NCBI RefSeq assembly: GCF_007273535.1
Contig: NZ_RIBP01000004.1
Coordinates: 3,386,001-3,450,000 of the forward strand
Reading direction: 5' to 3'
DNA length: 64,000 nt
Source: Niallia circulans
GTDB taxonomy: Bacteria > Bacillota > Bacilli > Bacillales > Cytobacillaceae
The translations under genes and the position numbers were made by a program. Below, piece by piece: positions 61,567-64,000 of the stretch. Position 1 is the stretch's first letter. Every line of letters begins with the position of its first letter. The notes below the pieces were generated by a model. The model made no database searches. It saw nothing but the letters and a program-made list of their open reading frames with translations, and was not told where the DNA came from.

Positions 61567-63936
61567 TTAATTTATTTCTTCTGATACTTTTGGCACAAGA
61601 ACAGTCCTCGGTTTACTTCCCTCATATGGGCCGACAATACCTCTAGCTTCCATTTCATCGATAAGTCGTGCTGCTCTTGTATAGCCGATTCTAAATCGTC
61701 TCTGCAGCATGCTGACAGATGCAGTCTGCATTTCCACTATCAAATCAACTGCCTCACCGTACAAATCATCCTCCACATCCTTAGCAGTTGTTTCGGTGAT
61801 TTCATCAGGAATCATTTCCTCCTGATATTGTGCCTTCTGCTGACCAATAACAAAGTCGACAACTTCTTCTACCTCTTCATCTGACAGGAACGCACCTTGA
61901 ACACGGACTGGCTTGCTTGCACCATATGGGAAGAACAGCATATCACCGCGCCCGAGAAGCTTTTCCGCTCCGCCCATGTCGAGAATTGTGCGAGAATCTG
62001 TTTGTGATGACACAGCAAAAGCAATCCTAGATGGAATATTCGCCTTAATGACACCTGTAATGACATCGACAGAAGGACGCTGTGTCGCAATAATTAAATG
62101 AATGCCCGCAGCACGTGCCATTTGCGCAAGCCTTGTGATGGCATCCTCTACGTCATTTGAAGCAACCATCATTAAGTCGGCAAGCTCATCAACGATTACG
62201 ACGATGTATGGCAATAATGGCTGCTTTTCGTCTTCTTCGGCATTATACCTATTAACATAGTCATTATAGCCTTCAATATTACGAGTGCCAGTATGAGAAA
62301 ACAGATCATATCTTCTTTCCATCTCACTGACAACCTTTTGCAGTGCCTGAGATGCTTTTTTTGCATTTGTAACAACAGGTGCTAGGAGATGGGGGATACC
62401 ATTATAAACATTCAACTCAACCATCTTCGGATCAATCATCATCATCTTCACTTCATGCGGCTTTGCCCTCATTAAGATGCTTGTGATAATACCGTTAATA
62501 CACACACTTTTTCCGCTGCCTGTTGCACCGGCAACAAGAAGATGGGGCATTTTATTTAACTCTGCGCAAACAGCATTTCCAGTAATATCCCGCCCGAAAG
62601 CAATCATCAGCTTGCTGTCCGGCTTATCATTTTTGTTTGTTTCGAGCACTTCCCGCAGTGAAACCATCGCAACCTCTGAGTTCGGCACTTCAATTCCAAT
62701 CGCTGATTTCCCTGGAATTGGCGCTTCAATCCGGATGTCTTTTGCTGCAAGCGCTAATGCTAAATCATCACTTAAATTGACGATTTTGCTTACCTTAACA
62801 CCCTCACTAGGATGAACCTCATATTTAGTAACAGCAGGCCCAAGATGTACCTCTGTTACCTTTGCCTTAACACCAAAGCTGTGGAAGGTTCGCTCAAGTT
62901 TCGCTGCATTCGCATGTATCTGTTCATATTCGCCACTTTGGTCAGCCTTTTTTGGCGCCTTCAATAGTTTAATAGGCGGCAGCTTATAATCCTTATTTTC
63001 AACCTCTGTGAAGGTAATTGGGACAATTGCTTCTTCCACTGTATCATTTTCTGCTGGTGCTTGGATTACTTCCTCCTGCTGTTGTGTATCTTCATAAGCA
63101 TTTGCAGTAAACGATGAGATGATTGGCTCCGCATACGGCTCCTCGCTGTGTGCAATTGGAGGATTGACGATTAAAGGCTGCAACTCCTCCTCCTGCTGCT
63201 GTTCTTGTTCTTGTGTTCTTTGTCTTCTTTGTGACTGCGATCGTGCTCTTGCCGACTGCCTGTCCTCTTTTTTCGCTTCCCTCTTTGCCGAAGCCGACTC
63301 TTTCCACTCTCTTATATCCTCTAAAAAGGCAAGCCATTGTCGTTTAATGAAGCTCCAGATGGATAGCATCATTTTGCGAAAGGCCCCACTTAATGTTTTG
63401 CCTGTCAGCAGAATCACTCCTGTTATAATGGCTAAGAAACTGACAATCTGCGTTCCGGCAGTATCAAACAGGAAATGGAACATTGCGAACAGGACTGCAC
63501 CAATCATGCCTCCCCCTAAATCCATTCCAGTCGGTTTTCCGTTCACTTCAAGCCAAAACAGCTCCCAAGTGTTGAAAATAACACTTGGATTGTCGAATCT
63601 TCCTTCACTTGACAGCATATTAAACAACGTCACATGACTTAAAAGCAGAATCGCACCGACAATTAAGTAGATTCCATTTAATTTAGTATGAAATAAATAC
63701 GGCTTTTCTCTTTTCCACATTAAATACCCGCCGTACACGATCAGCCCGAGAAGGCAAAGGATATACCATTCTCCCGTAAAAAACCGAAAGAACAGCACAA
63801 TAGTCGCCCCAACAGCCCCAAGCTTTAATATGGAGATAAAGCTTAAAGTAATTAAAATAAGCGCAGCAAGCTCAAATTGAATTGTCTTTTTGAGATGCTG
63901 CTTCTTTTTCGTTTTTCTAGTTTTTCTTTTTGCCAT
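61567..63936 (-). CDS. spoIIIE: SpoIIIE DNA translocase (FtsK family)
   Basis: This 789-residue membrane-bound motor pumps the chromosome into the forespore. Four N-terminal helices (about 22-180) precede a Gln/Glu-rich linker (about 220-310) and the alpha domain. The beta RecA-like motor has Walker A GATGSGKS (residues 470-477) and Walker [15 protein letters not shown]. The C-terminal gamma winged helix ([32 protein letters not shown]) reads DNA polarity sequences. Length matches B. subtilis SpoIIIE. AGGTGATAAC precedes the ATG. Confidence 0.97.
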   Translation of the reverse strand: MAKRKTRKTKKKQHLKKTIQFELAALILITLSFISILKLGAVGATIVLFFRFFTGEWYILCLLGLIVYGGYLMWKREKPYLFHTKLNGIYLIVGAILLLSHVTLFNMLSSEGRFDNPSVIFNTWELFWLEVNGKPTGMDLGGGMIGAVLFAMFHFLFDTAGTQIVSFLAIITGVILLTGKTLSGAFRKMMLSIWSFIKRQWLAFLEDIREWKESASAKREAKKEDRQSARARSQSQRRQRTQEQEQQQEEELQPLIVNPPIAHSEEPYAEPIISSFTANAYEDTQQQEEVIQAPAENDTVEEAIVPITFTEVENKDYKLPPIKLLKAPKKADQSGEYEQIHANAAKLERTFHSFGVKAKVTEVHLGPAVTKYEVHPSEGVKVSKIVNLSDDLALALAAKDIRIEAPIPGKSAIGIEVPNSEVAMVSLREVLETNKNDKPDSKLMIAFGRDITGNAVCAELNKMPHLLVAGATGSGKSVCINGIITSILMRAKPHEVKMMMIDPKMVELNVYNGIPHLLAPVVTNAKKASQALQKVVSEMERRYDLFSHTGTRNIEGYNDYVNRYNAEEDEKQPLLPYIVVIVDELADLMMVASNDVEDAITRLAQMARAAGIHLIIATQRPSVDVITGVIKANIPSRIAFAVSSQTDSRTILDMGGAEKLLGRGDMLFFPYGASKPVRVQGAFLSDEEVEEVVDFVIGQQKAQYQEEMIPDEITETTAKDVEDDLYGEAVDLIVEMQTASVSMLQRRFRIGYTRAARLIDEMEARGIVGPYEGSKPRTVLVPKVSEEIN

Positions 63937-64000
63937 GTTATCACCTAATGTTTCTATATGTTTTCTTTTCGTTCGCTTTTGATTTTGGGTTTATGCACGA

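Overview
The window is low-GC DNA from a spore-forming member of the Bacillaceae. Evidence for this is SpoIIIE, SpoVS, GerAB-type germination permeases, RicA/RNase Y, a LexA-type SOS box before recA, and a gene order at 39-64 kb that follows the Bacillus subtilis spoIIIE-ymfC-ymfF-ymfH-ymfI-ymfJ-ymfK-ymfM-pgsA-cinA-recA-rny-ymdB-spoVS-miaB-ricA block. The genus cannot be fixed from sequence reading alone; a Niallia/Cytobacillus-like bacillus would fit. Nearly everything is on the minus strand.

1-10.1 kb is a mixed accessory region: small polytopic membrane proteins, a PAPS-type sulfotransferase, an orphan GerAB permease, a HAD phosphatase, a HIT protein, type I signal peptidase, a methyltransferase divergent from a LuxR-type regulator, a YgjP-like metallopeptidase, a YehS-like protein and a tRNA-dihydrouridine synthase. 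A 355-bp composite repeat lies at 2.8-3.1 kb, with relics or relatives near 5.6 and 18.3 kb. 10.3-11.4 kb is an 11-gene tRNA operon with a near-consensus sigma-A promoter and no rRNA beside it.

11.5-18.0 kb carries a DUF3231 protein, a GMC oxidoreductase with a gluconate-dehydrogenase-subunit-3-like partner, an AraC/EamA exporter pair, a P-loop kinase-like protein, an ABM-domain protein and a GNAT acetyltransferase. 18.4-25.3 kb is a coherent plant-glycoside locus: AraC regulator, non-phospho GH1 beta-glucosidase, MFS transporter and GH78 alpha-L-rhamnosidase. Perfect cre sites and a shared upstream motif mark the GH1 and MFS promoters. 25.6-37.7 kb holds a C45 acyltransferase/hydrolase, a chemoreceptor, a DUF1593 lipoprotein, a second orphan GerAB, a 6-phospho-beta-glucosidase with an RpiR regulator and two palindromic operators, a CitR-like LysR gene divergent from a Tam-like methyltransferase, and START-fold proteins.

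37.7-39.5 kb holds four unrecognised small genes. Three of them form a plus-strand cluster just where cotE-mutS-mutL would follow ricA in B. subtilis. 39.5-64 kb is the conserved core: RNA decay (RicA, RNase Y, YmdB), tRNA modification (MiaB), recombination (RecA, CinA), phospholipid synthesis (PgsA), cell shape (RodZ-like YmfM), EF-P modification (YmfI/F/H), a BMP-type nucleoside ABC importer, the GntR regulator YmfC and the SpoIIIE translocase. Start codons were chosen from ribosome-binding-site spacing, so several genes begin downstream of the longest possible ORF start. All functional names rest on recognised motifs and gene order; no database search was run.
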